Positions 35,098-44,584 of a DNA stretch of 64,000 nucleotides are shown piece after piece. The DNA lies in the NCBI RefSeq assembly GCF_900108345.1, contig NZ_FNVV01000013.1, forward strand, positions 842,944 through 906,943. The letters run 5' to 3'. Numbering within the stretch: position 1 is the first letter of the stretch; each line of letters opens with the position of its first letter. A program made the position numbers and the translations under genes. This DNA is from Bacteroides ndongoniae. Lineage in GTDB: Bacteria; Bacteroidota; Bacteroidia; Bacteroidales; Bacteroidaceae. The notes beneath the pieces are model-generated. The model saw only the letters and a program-made list of their open reading frames with translations, did not search any database and was not told the origin of the DNA.

Positions 35098-38000
35098 TCA
35101 GGCAGCCCTGACAGTATTTTCTTCTTCGGGAACTTCGGACTGCGGACGCTCGGCTTCCTTGAGTGCCTCGTCAATCCGCTGCTGCAATTCCTTACATCCC
35201 TGTTTCAACCGCTCCAGTTCTTCCGCCTTGCTCCACTTCCGGGCGGTGATTTCCTGCAAGGTCGGTATTTCGTGCTGCAGCATGGCTATCTGTTTCTGCT
35301 GCTTCTCTATCAAAGACGGCATCCTTTCAAGTGCGGCCTGCGGGTATCGTGCCGATTCGGCAAATCCCAACGGCAGGGCACCCGACACGCCACAGCGGTA
35401 TTTCAGTCCGCTTACGCCCTCTACAAAGAAAGCGTTACGGTCGAACGAGCCGGAAAGGGTGTACTCGCTGCGGACAAGCAGATTCAGCCCCATATAGCTG
35501 CCAATGGTACGGTAAGCCTCGCCCCTGTATGTCTTGGCTATGCGGTGCAGTTCACGGCCTGTCTCTTCCCGGGTAGCCTGCTGCAGATTGAGCAACAGCG
35601 TTTCCCTGTTGCCGCTATAGGATGCGATATACTCCATATCCTGCTCGACCTGCGCCACGATGCGCTCTGCCTTGCCGACAGCTTCCGTGTTGGCCGCAAT
35701 CTTACGCTCCGCACGGATGCGCTCTTTCTTGAATATGGCCTGTTCTTTCTCCAGCTGCATGATTTTGTTGTCGAGCTTGGCCTTGTTCAAAAGGTCGGTA
35801 TTTCCTGAAAGAATAGCCACGAACTCGGCAAAGTTCATTCCGCTGTCCTCGTCCATGCAGTCCTCGTCGATGCGGCGCACGGCAATAGTGCCGTTGTTTA
35901 TCTGGTTGATAAACATCTGCTTGTTCTTGAGCAGGTTGAACTTGTAGGCATCCAAAGTCTTCTCTGTTCCATAGATGATTATGTCCACCACGTTACCGCC
36001 CCAGAGTTTCACGGTGTTGCCCTTGCGTACCGCACGACCGTTGCGCTGCTCCATGTCGGCAGGTCTCCATGGTATCTCCAGATGATGCACCGCCACAGCC
36101 CGCTGCTGGGCGTTGACCCCAGTACCGAGCATCGACGTAGAGCCGAAGAGGACACGTACCCTGCCGCTGTTCATGTCTTCAAAGAGGCGTTTCCTTGCCC
36201 TCTCCGTGGTGGCGCACTGGATAAACTGGATTTCATCAGCCGGGATGCCGAGGCGTACCAGCTTCTCCTTGATGTCGGTATAGATGTTCCACTCGTTCGG
36301 CTTGTAAGTGGAAAGGTCACTGAAGACAAACTGCGTACCCTTATTGGCCGCCGAGCGTACATAATAGTCATAGATGGTTCGGGCGCAGATGGAAGCCTTG
36401 TTACCTGCATCATCGCTGAACTTCTCACCCAAAAGGCGCATGTCGAGAGCCATCTTGCGTGCCACATTGGTAGCAATGAGCATCTTTGCCTTGTCGAGGT
36501 TGTCCGGCTCGATCGTATCAAGCCCGAGGTCTTCCCAGTTTCCACTACCGGCAAAGGAAACGAGGCGTCCGATCATTTCTTCCTGCTCGATTGTCGGCGC
36601 ATGAGAGAGGAAGCGGACATTTTTCTCCGGCACATCAAGATGTATCATGTCGGCTGTACGGTAGTCGGTGATTTCACGCAGGAACATCGCCAGTTCGGGC
36701 ACTTTGATATAAGTGCGGAAACGCTCCTTGCGCTTGATTGCCCCTGTCACGTTCAGCTCATAGTCGGCTGTCTTTTTGGTAAATATGGCCGCCCAGGCAT
36801 CGAAACAGCTAATCTGCTGACGCTTGAGTTCACGTGGGCGCAAATACTTGAACATCACATAAAGCTCTGTCAGCGCATTTACCACCACCGTACCGGACAA
36901 AAAAGTCGCCCCAAGGTCACGGCCCGTTCGGTGCTGGATGTCACGGATGGCAAACAGCAGGTTCATCGCCCTTTGCGAGCCTTTTGTATTGCCGATACCT
37001 GCTACCCTGTTGTGGCGTGTCTGGAACATGAGGTTCTTGAACATGTGGCATTCATCGACAAAGATGTGGTCTATACCCATTGAATGAAAGTCCACGGTAT
37101 CATCCTTGCGGTCGTCCAGTTTTTTACGAAGCTCGGACAGCTTCGCCTTCAAATTTTCCTGTCTCACTTCCAGCCCTTTCTGCATCTTGCGGCTACGGTA
37201 GCGCATGGTGGACTGTTCCAACACTTCAAGGCTTCGCTCCACATCGTAAAGCTCTTCTGTGAATATCTCTATCATGGTTTCCTCGGACTGCGGTATCTTG
37301 GAGAATTGCTCGTGCGTCAGGATGATGCAATCCCAGTTGTTGTTCTTGATTTTGGAAAATACCTCTCTGCGGTTGGCCGGTGTGAAATCTTCCTTGCCCG
37401 GGTACAGGACTTTTGCGTTCGGGTATGCCTTGCGGAACGTGTCGGCAATTTCGTGTACATTCGCTTTCAGGCCGATAATCAGAGGCTTCTGTACCAATCC
37501 CAGACGCTTCATTTCATAGGCCGAGACGCACATAATCATGGTCTTGCCTGTGCCTACTTCGTGCCAGCAGATACCGCCGCCGTTCTGCTTAATCATCCAG
37601 ATTGCGTCTTTCTGCGACGGGTAGAGTTCGTTGTACGGGAACTGCTCAAAGGAAAGCTGCGGAAAGGTCTGTGCCGAGCCGTCGTAGGCCGGACGGACAT
37701 AGCAGTTGAAACGCTCGTTGTATGTGCGTACCAGTTCATCCCTGACTTCCAGAGGACGGGCATCGAGCCACTGGTTGAAATTGCTGCGGATTTCCTGTAT
37801 CTTGGTGGCCGCTTCCTGAATGGCTTCCTCGTCGGGCACACGTACCTTGTCGCCGTTGCGATACACTTCTTTGGTTATCTCCGGCACTGTGTCATGCAAG
37901 GCATGAACAAACAGGTCTTCACCGTTGAAATTGCGCACGGAATAGGTGTTGTATGCTGCCGGGGAGTAACCTTTCAGACGCACTACATAGGTATCGTTGA

Positions 38001-40083
38001 CATCAAAGTACATCACTTCGGCTTCCACCCCGAAAAGTTCTGCCGCAAAGTCGGCGTAAAGTTGCGGGTCAATCCAACGCTCGCCCATATTGATATCCAA
38101 CTCTTCATAAGGTATCGGTTCGGGCGTTGCGTTCTCCAGTGCCTTGACGGATATTTCCGTCCATTGCTGCTGCCTTTCCGAAAGGTCGGGAATGCAGGAA
38201 ACAAATTCCGTGCATTTAGCTATCACGTTGCCTGCAATGAACTTGCCTTTGTGTTCCCATTCATCCGTAACAGGATTGTAGAATATCTCGCCCTGCAACG
38301 CTGCGATTACATCTTCATCAGACAGGCTGGTAGAGCGCATGATGTAGTCCATTTCCACCTTGCCGTAGAAATTGAGGCTGCTTGCCAGCGCTTCCGACGG
38401 CTGTAGAATACGGTCGGTCGCAATCTTAGTGAAAGCCACAGGCTCACGCATGATGTCGGCCTTGACTATATCGCCGCCAAGCTGCATTTCGATAGTGAAC
38501 ACCTCGACACCGAGGCTGTCAAGCATGATAAACTCCTTGTTGTCGTTCTCATGGAAAAATCCCCATTTGGCTACAAAGGCATCATAGAGGGTGTTCAGCC
38601 GCTCACGTATGGCAGTCTGTTCAGTCTGCAAATCCCTTTCTTTCGTAGAAAGCAGGAAATACGCTTCACGGACAGGGAAATAGTCGGCTGCACGCTCCAT
38701 ATTGACCTTTCCCTCGTTCACCGGAACGAAATCCACGGCCACATCGGCATAGTGGCTTGATTTGCGGAACACGACCGTACCAATCTGCCCCTCGAACATT
38801 ACCAATGTACCGCTTTTCATCCAGTCCTCGAGTTTTTCCGTGTAGGCTCTCCGTCCTCTGTTTACGGAGAGTGCGGTCGTCTCCTGCATCCCGAACAGCG
38901 ACATCTGCACGGACGCTTCGCCCTGCTGTCCGAAAAGTATTTTGCGGAAATACCGGTCAAAGTCGTATTTGAGCAAAGCGGAAAGGTATTGTGCCATGGC
39001 CGCATCAGAGCCGAGCCACTGGTGTTTGCGTACATATTTGCCGTGCTGGTTCATCACGATACGGCTGTCGGTCGCCAGTACGGTCTTCGGCATGGAAAAC
39101 AGCCTGTTGGCGTTTTCAGTCATCGTTCCGTTCATGTCGTACATTTCCTTGGCTACCTGCAAAAACATCTGTTCACGTGCGGAGAGTGCCGTCTTATTGG
39201 TATGTTTCTGGAATATGAGCAGGTCGCTGCCCACCTCGATACCGCTTGTCTGCATGAAAAGAGCGTCAGGCAAACGTACTGCGCTGATAAGGTCGGCATG
39301 GTTCACCAGATACTCACGTACAAACTTATTTCCTGCCGTGTCGGCCACACCTCTTGAAGTGACAAAGGCAAGCAGACCGCCCTCGGAAAGCAGTTCCATA
39401 GCCTTGACAAAAAAATAGTTGTGAATGGTCTTTGTGGCCTGTTCGTAGATACCGCCCTTTTTCCACAGGTCGGCATCGAAGACACGGAAGTTGCCGAAAG
39501 GAATGTTTGAGGCAATGACATCGAATTTCCGATGCTCCAGCTCCTGTGTGCCTATCGTTTCAAAGCCTGCCGTTACGGTGGTTGCGTCCTCATGCAGCAG
39601 CGAAAGTACAAGTCCTGTAATGGTGTCTTTCTCAAAAGCATAGCTGCGTGTGCCGGGCATGGCTACAGGCAGGAAACCGCCGATGCCTACGCTCGGTTCA
39701 AGAAAACTTTGCATCTGCAAGCCGTTGGCAGAAAAGGTCTTGTGTATCTGTGCCGCCACTGCGTCAATCAGGAATTGCGGCGTATAGAACGCTGTCAATA
39801 CAGATGACTTGATGCTTTCAACAAGTGAACGGCAAGCTGCCTCGTCACCCCCTGCAAGTGTCCTTAACGCATCCAGCAGACGGTTCAAAAGCCCGGCAAC
39901 CTCTTTGTCAAGCGGCTTGTCCGTACCCAAGTCCAGTACATCCTTGATACCGCCGAAACCTGAATACTGCGCCAATACCTGTTTTTCCTCTTGCGTGGCT
40001 GTCCTGCCCTGCGAGTGGATAGCTACTGCTGTCTCTATGGCCTTGATGTTGGCCGATAATGATGTCAATTTGTTGTAACCCAT
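35098..40083 (-). CDS. Giant DNA methylase-helicase fusion (DarB/SNF2-like)
   Basis: A 1661-residue protein. Residues about 1-350 form an adenine-methyltransferase domain: FLEPSVGIGGFLPVA (SAM motif I), VIASNIPFGNF (NPPF-like motif IV, here NIPF) and LLAFVTSRG. From about 830 comes an SNF2-type helicase: CWHEVGTGKTMIM (Walker A), FVDECHMFKN (DECH box), then FGSTSMLGTGVNAQ and DMEQRNGRAVRKGN (motifs V-VI). The C-terminal 350 residues are coiled coil. Phage P1 DarB has the same methylase-helicase plan and protects injected DNA from type I restriction. An anti-restriction role on DNA entry is the best inference. Single transcription unit with leader L5. Confidence 0.85.
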   Translation of the reverse strand: MGYNKLTSLSANIKAIETAVAIHSQGRTATQEEKQVLAQYSGFGGIKDVLDLGTDKPLDKEVAGLLNRLLDALRTLAGGDEAACRSLVESIKSSVLTAFYTPQFLIDAVAAQIHKTFSANGLQMQSFLEPSVGIGGFLPVAMPGTRSYAFEKDTITGLVLSLLHEDATTVTAGFETIGTQELEHRKFDVIASNIPFGNFRVFDADLWKKGGIYEQATKTIHNYFFVKAMELLSEGGLLAFVTSRGVADTAGNKFVREYLVNHADLISAVRLPDALFMQTSGIEVGSDLLIFQKHTNKTALSAREQMFLQVAKEMYDMNGTMTENANRLFSMPKTVLATDSRIVMNQHGKYVRKHQWLGSDAAMAQYLSALLKYDFDRYFRKILFGQQGEASVQMSLFGMQETTALSVNRGRRAYTEKLEDWMKSGTLVMFEGQIGTVVFRKSSHYADVAVDFVPVNEGKVNMERAADYFPVREAYFLLSTKERDLQTEQTAIRERLNTLYDAFVAKWGFFHENDNKEFIMLDSLGVEVFTIEMQLGGDIVKADIMREPVAFTKIATDRILQPSEALASSLNFYGKVEMDYIMRSTSLSDEDVIAALQGEIFYNPVTDEWEHKGKFIAGNVIAKCTEFVSCIPDLSERQQQWTEISVKALENATPEPIPYEELDINMGERWIDPQLYADFAAELFGVEAEVMYFDVNDTYVVRLKGYSPAAYNTYSVRNFNGEDLFVHALHDTVPEITKEVYRNGDKVRVPDEEAIQEAATKIQEIRSNFNQWLDARPLEVRDELVRTYNERFNCYVRPAYDGSAQTFPQLSFEQFPYNELYPSQKDAIWMIKQNGGGICWHEVGTGKTMIMCVSAYEMKRLGLVQKPLIIGLKANVHEIADTFRKAYPNAKVLYPGKEDFTPANRREVFSKIKNNNWDCIILTHEQFSKIPQSEETMIEIFTEELYDVERSLEVLEQSTMRYRSRKMQKGLEVRQENLKAKLSELRKKLDDRKDDTVDFHSMGIDHIFVDECHMFKNLMFQTRHNRVAGIGNTKGSQRAMNLLFAIRDIQHRTGRDLGATFLSGTVVVNALTELYVMFKYLRPRELKRQQISCFDAWAAIFTKKTADYELNVTGAIKRKERFRTYIKVPELAMFLREITDYRTADMIHLDVPEKNVRFLSHAPTIEQEEMIGRLVSFAGSGNWEDLGLDTIEPDNLDKAKMLIATNVARKMALDMRLLGEKFSDDAGNKASICARTIYDYYVRSAANKGTQFVFSDLSTYKPNEWNIYTDIKEKLVRLGIPADEIQFIQCATTERARKRLFEDMNSGRVRVLFGSTSMLGTGVNAQQRAVAVHHLEIPWRPADMEQRNGRAVRKGNTVKLWGGNVVDIIIYGTEKTLDAYKFNLLKNKQMFINQINNGTIAVRRIDEDCMDEDSGMNFAEFVAILSGNTDLLNKAKLDNKIMQLEKEQAIFKKERIRAERKIAANTEAVGKAERIVAQVEQDMEYIASYSGNRETLLLNLQQATREETGRELHRIAKTYRGEAYRTIGSYMGLNLLVRSEYTLSGSFDRNAFFVEGVSGLKYRCGVSGALPLGFAESARYPQAALERMPSLIEKQQKQIAMLQHEIPTLQEITARKWSKAEELERLKQGCKELQQRIDEALKEAERPQSEVPEEENTVRAA

Positions 40084-40105
40084 GATTTAACCTATTTTTT
40101 TATTT

Positions 40106-40284
40106 CCCTTTTTTCGGCCCGTTTGCGGCCGCAGGGATTATTTTTCTGCCTTGAAAGGTGGCGGTGGACATCCGCCATGGCCGGTAAGGAAAAATACGCT
40201 CGACAGCCGGAGAGGAAGATTTTTCCGAGACCCCACGGGCAGAATGCCGGCATTGGCAGGAATGGAAACCGGCGGTTACCTTTG
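40106..40284 (-). promoter_or_regulatory. Leader module L5
   Basis: The upper stem-loop at 40188-40226 has arms GGAAAAAT/ATTTTTCC and inner CGCTC/GAGxG pairing. The basal hairpin CGGCC (40115-40119)/GGCCG (40127-40131) is closed by CCC (40106-40108)/GGG (40134-40136). On the plus strand TTG (40253-40255), exactly 21 bp, then TACCTTTG (40277-40284) is a full-consensus promoter facing away from the giant gene. It ends 22 bp before the start codon at 40083. Confidence 0.65.
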
Positions 40285-40402
40285 CTGAAAAATCCAATCC
40301 CCCGAGGTCGCACGGCGGAGAACGGAAGAGCAGCTACAAGAGGGATGGATAGAAAAGGATTGAAAACAGGCGGATGGAAAAATAGAAAAGGAAGATCTGA
40401 GG

Positions 40403-40502
40403 TAAAAAAGGGACGGCGCATGGCCATGCCGTCGATAAAAAGGGACTATGCCGTCGGCAGACCGAAGCCGAAACAGACCCTGCCGGGCCCCGGTAAGGTC
40501 TG
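40403..40502 (-). terminator. Tandem terminators after the gene at 40514
   Basis: On the minus strand CAGACC...GGTCTG (40474-40502) is followed by TTTCGG, and a long palindrome GACGGC...GCCGTC (40412-40433) is followed by CCTTTTTT. They sit between the 40514 stop and leader L5. No gene is seen in 40084-40513. Confidence 0.6.
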
Positions 40503-40513
40503 TCCGTGGATTA

Positions 40514-41155
40514 TCAGTCAATATCGTAACCAATCACAAACTCGTCATTGATTAGCAGATAGTAATAGCCGTTGCCGCAATTCCGGTACTCCTTGCTGAA
40601 TCCTGCAGCCATGTCACCATTGTCCCGCGGCTCGCACCAAAGCGTACCGTCATAACCGCAAAAGTCGAAACGAAGCGTCGAGAATTTCTCCTTATTCTTC
40701 ATGGCCTGGCGGAACCGCTGCATGTCCCAGCTTCCGCAATACTTCTCAATCGTGGAGAGTCGGATGCACTTTCCGTCAATAGCCGTTCCCGTGGTGATAC
40801 GGTTTTCGTACAGGGACTTCTCAAGGTCTGCTGCTGCAATCTTACGGAGCCAGTCGTTGGTATGCGTGGCAAGGCGTGCGAGCTTCTGGTATTTGAGAAT
40901 CATTTTCCTGTCCATATCCTTTTCGTCTTCCTTTTCCTGTGACGGATAATAGATTTTTTCGATGCTGTTCCAGTCTGAAAAGATGTAGCCATGTTTGCGT
41001 TTCCCTTTCGCAATAATACCGATGACGTTCTCCCCGCCACGGTTGATAAACAATTTCCTGCGTTCCCCGTAAATCCTGACATACAAGACCGGTGGGTTCT
41101 GTTCGTTACGGAGATATTCTTCTGCCGGATGCATTGTTGCTGCTGTTGTGTCCAT
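40514..41155 (-). CDS. Hypothetical protein, 213 residues
   Basis: A soluble alpha/beta protein. The N-terminal part has a beta strand pattern (VLYVRIYGERRKLFINR), the middle is Lys-rich and helical, and the C-terminus has YGYDGTLWCEPRD-like and YYYLLINDEFVIGYDID segments (about residues 165-213). No known family is recognised. It is read with the small gene at 41255 as part of the minus-strand accessory set, with tandem terminators downstream. Some likeness of the short upstream region to the basal leader hairpin (AGCC...GGCT near 41190) is weak. Confidence 0.55.
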   Translation of the reverse strand: MDTTAATMHPAEEYLRNEQNPPVLYVRIYGERRKLFINRGGENVIGIIAKGKRKHGYIFSDWNSIEKIYYPSQEKEDEKDMDRKMILKYQKLARLATHTNDWLRKIAAADLEKSLYENRITTGTAIDGKCIRLSTIEKYCGSWDMQRFRQAMKNKEKFSTLRFDFCGYDGTLWCEPRDNGDMAAGFSKEYRNCGNGYYYLLINDEFVIGYDID

Positions 41156-41254
41156 ACCTGTATTTTTTAGTTGTTCATTCTTTTAGCCGGAACCGCTTGG
41201 GCTCCCGTTTATAAGTTATCCTCACGAAATTTGACTTTTGCCCCTGACTGCTGT

Positions 41255-41479
41255 TCAGAGTTCGGGAAGTGTGCCTGTCCTGACTTTCTTCCCGTCGCAA
41301 TAGAGTTCGATTGTTCCCGGTCTGAATCCCATTTCGCCGAAGGCTATGTTTCTGACATAGTCCCGGTACTCCTTTCCGGAAAAGTTCTTTCCGCTCAGGT
41401 TGTTGAAAAACATGCGGATGCTGAATCCGTCTTCACTTGACAGTATTGTCCTGCCGTCCTGTCTGATTTCTTCTTTCAT
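41255..41479 (-). CDS. Small hypothetical protein, 74 residues
   Basis: Starts at the ATG at 41479; the reading upstream of that runs into leader L6. The product is beta-rich with GFSIRMFFNNLSGKNFSGKE and IELYCDGKKVRTG. Family not recognised. It directly follows the basal leader hairpin, and its start is preceded by an A-rich tract as in the other module-controlled genes. Confidence 0.5.
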   Translation of the reverse strand: MKEEIRQDGRTILSSEDGFSIRMFFNNLSGKNFSGKEYRDYVRNIAFGEMGFRPGTIELYCDGKKVRTGTLPEL

Positions 41480-41510
41480 TTCTTTCCGTTTTAATTGTTT
41501 GAAAATCTGT

Positions 41511-41690
41511 TTTTTATTTCCCTCTTTTTGAACTGAGGGCTGTATTTTCAACTTTTTGAGGCATAAGGAGGATGAAGCAGTTGGTATCATAAGCCAAATC
41601 CGGATAGAAAACCGATTGTGCAGCAGTCTGTTTTCGTCATCCGAATGGAATGCGGTTTGGCATTGATACGCTTCGTCCTATATTCGCCGA
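41511..41690 (-). promoter_or_regulatory. Leader module L6 (basal hairpin only)
   Basis: CCCTC (41520-41524) and GAGGG (41535-41539) form the basal hairpin, followed on the minus strand by AAATAAAAAAC. The upper stem-loop is not recognisable. On the plus strand TTG, 19 bp, TATATTCG at about 41683-41690 again gives an outward promoter match. The remaining bases up to 41842 hold no gene other than the upstream part of the phosphoribosyltransferase gene's control region. Confidence 0.5.
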
Positions 41691-41842
41691 CGAAAAGAGA
41701 AAGGAAGCCCCATAGGAAAAAGGAAGAGACTTGTAAAAGGGGACGGCAAGAAGGATATATAATGGGATCGAACAAATTACCGGTTCCATTTCAAGGCCAG
41801 CACCGATAATTTGCTTACTTTGCAAAAGTAAAAAGGTTCAAT

Positions 41843-42682
41843 ATGAGTGAGAAACTTGTGCTCCTGGTGTTGCTCGGCATAGTGGTCGGGATGTTGCATG
41901 TCATCGCTTTCTGGCGACGGAAAGCCGGTGAAGCGGCGTATGCAGCCGCACGGAGCGCAAGCCGGGAAGACGAAAGAGGCCGCTATTGCCGTATGGCAGT
42001 AATGGCCGGACATCGAGACGCCTGCCGTATGTTCTGCTGCATGTATCCCGACCGGTTCGACGACAGGCATCCGCTCAAACCGTTCAAGTTCCGTGGAATC
42101 CGGATTGCATTTTACGACTATTACTATCCGTCACGGTACAATGATTTTCTCAATGAAGCACAACGGACATTCTGCCGTTCCATCTACCGGTTCAAGCAGG
42201 GAGAGATACACGGCATCGAGTTCTTCAAGGCATGTATGACCGCCATACAGGCGGACGGCAAGCCTTATCATATCATGTTCATGCCGTGCAGCAACTGGAT
42301 AAAGTATGAACAGCGGTTCAAGCGGCTGAACTGGTATATGGGCAAGCACAGGCCGGATCTGACATCAGGACTGTACGATACGGTGATCTGCGATGCCCGG
42401 GAAAGCCTACATGAAGCGGACGGAGCGGACAGCCGTGTCCTTGAGCGGAATTACGAGATTACCGGTGATATAAAGGGAAAAGAAATCATTATCATTGACG
42501 ATGTGCTGACGACCGGACAGAGTGTGTCCGACTACAAGGAGGAAATAGAAAGGCACGGCGGCAAGGTGGTTGCCGCCATTTTCTATGGAAAGACGTTTTC
42601 CATGCCGCCGATGTCCGTCGTCCGGATGTCGGTATGGGGCGACAGTATCAGCCATGCAATCAAAGGGAGAAAAAAGTCATAG
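41843..42682 (+). CDS. Phosphoribosyltransferase-domain protein
   Basis: A 279-residue protein. One N-terminal hydrophobic segment (about residues 5-22) may anchor it. The C-terminal half is a type I phosphoribosyltransferase fold, shown by the PRPP loop EIIIIDDVLTTGQSVSDY (about residues 213-230) and the following GGKVVAAIFYGKTF. It lacks an obvious purine-specific hood, so the base substrate is unknown; ComF-like and DNA-uptake-linked relatives exist. Its 3' end overlaps the convergent M23 peptidase gene by 6 bp. Confidence 0.75.
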   Translation: MSEKLVLLVLLGIVVGMLHVIAFWRRKAGEAAYAAARSASREDERGRYCRMAVMAGHRDACRMFCCMYPDRFDDRHPLKPFKFRGIRIAFYDYYYPSRYNDFLNEAQRTFCRSIYRFKQGEIHGIEFFKACMTAIQADGKPYHIMFMPCSNWIKYEQRFKRLNWYMGKHRPDLTSGLYDTVICDARESLHEADGADSRVLERNYEITGDIKGKEIIIIDDVLTTGQSVSDYKEEIERHGGKVVAAIFYGKTFSMPPMSVVRMSVWGDSISHAIKGRKKS

Positions 42683-43345
42683 TTCGGCCAGTGCCGAAAC
42701 ACATTCCTGCTGTACTCTCCTGACATGCTCAAAAAGGATTGCGGGATCGACACTCTTGCCATTGAGGCGGCAGGTGATATGCAGGTGTTCTCCCGTGCTG
42801 CGCCCTGTAGAGCCGGTAATACCGACCGCATCACGCGGCCGGACGGCTGTTCCCCTGGCTACGAGAATCTTTGAAAGGTGGCAATAGCTGATCATGCAGT
42901 TCCCGTGCTGCAGCGTAACATACTTGCCGGAAGTCTTGTCCTGCCCGACCTTTACGACAGTTCCCGCCATCATCGCCAGCACCTTGTCGCCACGTGCCTG
43001 CAAATCGATTCCCCCATGAAATTTACGCTTGCCGGTAAAGGGGTCTTTCCTGTAACCGTATGGAGAAGTTACCTTGATTCTCGGTAACGGATAACTGACA
43101 CTCAGGTAACGCTCAACCACCATCTGCCTTTGCACATCGCCGCGAGCCCCGGATTTGCCGGTGTTTTCCGATACACCTTTCCCGGAACCCGTATTGTCTG
43201 AAGCTGTTTCCTTGTCCTTGGTGGCCGCCTGCACACTTTCCTCCCGATAGTAATCGGAAGCGGAGGAAACTGTATTGAATTGTGCCATTGCCGGTATCAG
43301 ACTGAGCGAAATGCCTGATATAATCATCCATAAAATTTTTCTCAT
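42677..43345 (-). CDS. Exported M23-family peptidoglycan peptidase
   Basis: A 222-residue exported protein with a signal peptide (residues 1-21, ending IPAMAQ). The LytM/M23 zinc site is complete: HGGIDLQARGD (HxxxD, about residues 113-118) and GEHLHITC (HxH, about residues 187-189), with GYRKDPFTGKRKFHGG leading in. It would cut peptide cross-links in the periplasm and help channel insertion. It is divergent from the long operon that starts at 43564. Confidence 0.88.
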   Translation of the reverse strand: MRKILWMIISGISLSLIPAMAQFNTVSSASDYYREESVQAATKDKETASDNTGSGKGVSENTGKSGARGDVQRQMVVERYLSVSYPLPRIKVTSPYGYRKDPFTGKRKFHGGIDLQARGDKVLAMMAGTVVKVGQDKTSGKYVTLQHGNCMISYCHLSKILVARGTAVRPRDAVGITGSTGRSTGEHLHITCRLNGKSVDPAILFEHVRRVQQECVSALAEL

Positions 43346-43425
43346 GCTGCAAAATTAGCATGGTCTGTCTATGTTCGACATGAACGGCCATGCATTCTGC
43401 TATTAGTTTGCATATTTTATCGCAA

Positions 43426-43457
43426 TTAGTACGATTATTCAAAGAAAATCGTACTAA
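43426..43457. promoter_or_regulatory. Perfect operator-like inverted repeat
   Basis: TTAGTACGATT (43426-43436) and AATCGTACTAA (43447-43457) are perfectly complementary 11-bp arms with a 10-bp spacer, located between the divergent M23 gene and the 43564 operon. The dyad lies about 45 bp upstream of the operon's -33 element, so it may bind an activator or a repressor acting on both directions. Confidence 0.6.
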
Positions 43458-43500
43458 TGTTATAAAAATGGTATATTATAATCATTTATATATCTGTGTT

Positions 43501-43533
43501 TTTGTTTGAATTTACAAGGTCATACTATATTTG
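43501..43533 (+). promoter_or_regulatory. Promoter of the 43.5-59.3 kb operon
   Basis: TTTG at 43501-43504, 21 bp, then TATATTTG at 43526-43533: an exact Bacteroides promoter. The start codon of the first gene is 31 bp after the -7 box. No other equally good promoter was noticed in the 15 kb downstream, where genes are close-packed. Confidence 0.75.
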
Positions 43534-43563
43534 CCGAACATAATTTTACAAACTTGATATAGT

Positions 43564-44322
43564 ATGAAAAAGGCGCATTTTGAATTTGAAGAGATTCCCT
43601 TTTCGACGCTTGCCCGATTCGGGCTCACGCAGGAGATGATCGAGGATCTGCCGATGCACGTCCTTGATGATATTTACAACGGACGCCATTCGCCCGTTCT
43701 TCCCGTGCGTGTCACCGACGAGCACGGAGAAACGGTGGAAAGCCGTACCCGATTCGCTCTTATCCGCATGGAGGGTGGCCAGACGGACGTGGTCTTCTAT
43801 CCGGCATTGAAATCTTCGCCGCTGGAACGCTTTGACGAAACGCAGCAGAAACAGTTGCTTGAGGGCAAGGCCATCATCGCGGATGTGGAAACCGCTGACG
43901 GCAGGCACAACAAGGCTTTCGTCCAGATTGACACGGGGACGAAGCAGGTCATGTATGTTCCCACGCCCATCATCGGGCGCAATCTGCAGGTGCTGGCCGA
44001 GGAGCTGCATCTCGGTGCAACAGAGGTGAACGGAATGCAGCACGGAGATCCGCTGACGCTGGTCGTGGACGATGAGCCCGTCACGGTAGGTATTGACCTT
44101 CATTCCAAGACCGGTATCCGTTTCTGTTCCGGCGACGAGCAGCGATGGAGGGAACAGTCCAAGCGTGAATGGGACAAATACACGTTCGGCTGTTACGGTT
44201 GCTGGGTCATGGAAGATGACGGAAACCTCGACTATGTTCCGGAAGAGGAATATACCGAAGAGTTGTGGAACGAACAGAAAAAAGCCGGGGAACGCAACCG
44301 CTCGGCAGCTATTCACAAATAA
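43564..44322 (+). CDS. DUF4099-domain protein
   Basis: A 252-residue soluble protein. The N-terminus FEFEEIPFSTLARFGLTQEM and the following DLPMHVLDDIYNGRHSPVLP are the pattern I associate with DUF4099, a domain usual on Bacteroidales conjugative elements and of unknown function, often joined to DUF3945 modules. A second part (about residues 75-190) has beta-rich repeats. It is the first gene of the long operon and lies 12 bp upstream of the next. Confidence 0.65.
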   Translation: MKKAHFEFEEIPFSTLARFGLTQEMIEDLPMHVLDDIYNGRHSPVLPVRVTDEHGETVESRTRFALIRMEGGQTDVVFYPALKSSPLERFDETQQKQLLEGKAIIADVETADGRHNKAFVQIDTGTKQVMYVPTPIIGRNLQVLAEELHLGATEVNGMQHGDPLTLVVDDEPVTVGIDLHSKTGIRFCSGDEQRWREQSKREWDKYTFGCYGCWVMEDDGNLDYVPEEEYTEELWNEQKKAGERNRSAAIHK

Positions 44323-44334
44323 AAACCGATTGAT

Positions 44335-44559
44335 ATGGCACAGCACCAGTATTATCCCGAAGAGGTATTGATAGAGAAAATGCAGAGCGGCGAATACGGC
44401 TGGCTCGACTATGTGAACCATTTTTCCGCGGAGTGGCAGGAGGAATATGCCCGTTACTGTGAGGAACGCAACCTCGTTATCGGGAATGATTCTGCCGCCG
44501 AATTTGTCCGCTACAAGGACGAACAGCTGGAAGCGGCGATGGAGGAAGGAAACGCATAG
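44335..44559 (+). CDS. Small acidic hypothetical protein, 74 residues
   Basis: A 74-residue helical, acidic protein (LIEKMQSGEYGWLDYVNHFS, EYARYCEERN). No family recognised. It lies between two operon genes with 12- and 25-bp spacers, so it is co-transcribed. Its Glu-rich composition resembles DNA-mimic-like small proteins but no claim is made. Confidence 0.5.
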   Translation: MAQHQYYPEEVLIEKMQSGEYGWLDYVNHFSAEWQEEYARYCEERNLVIGNDSAAEFVRYKDEQLEAAMEEGNA

Positions 44560-44584
44560 CGGATAACAATCATAACATCAGACT

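Noticed and set aside
37084..38406. A 440-codon open frame on the plus strand inside the methylase-helicase gene
   Set aside because: Lies fully antisense to a recognised gene with helicase motifs; no start context, no domain.
43546..44421. A 291-codon minus-strand frame opposite the DUF4099 gene
   Set aside because: Shadow of the DUF4099 coding sequence, which has an exact promoter and a family-like start.
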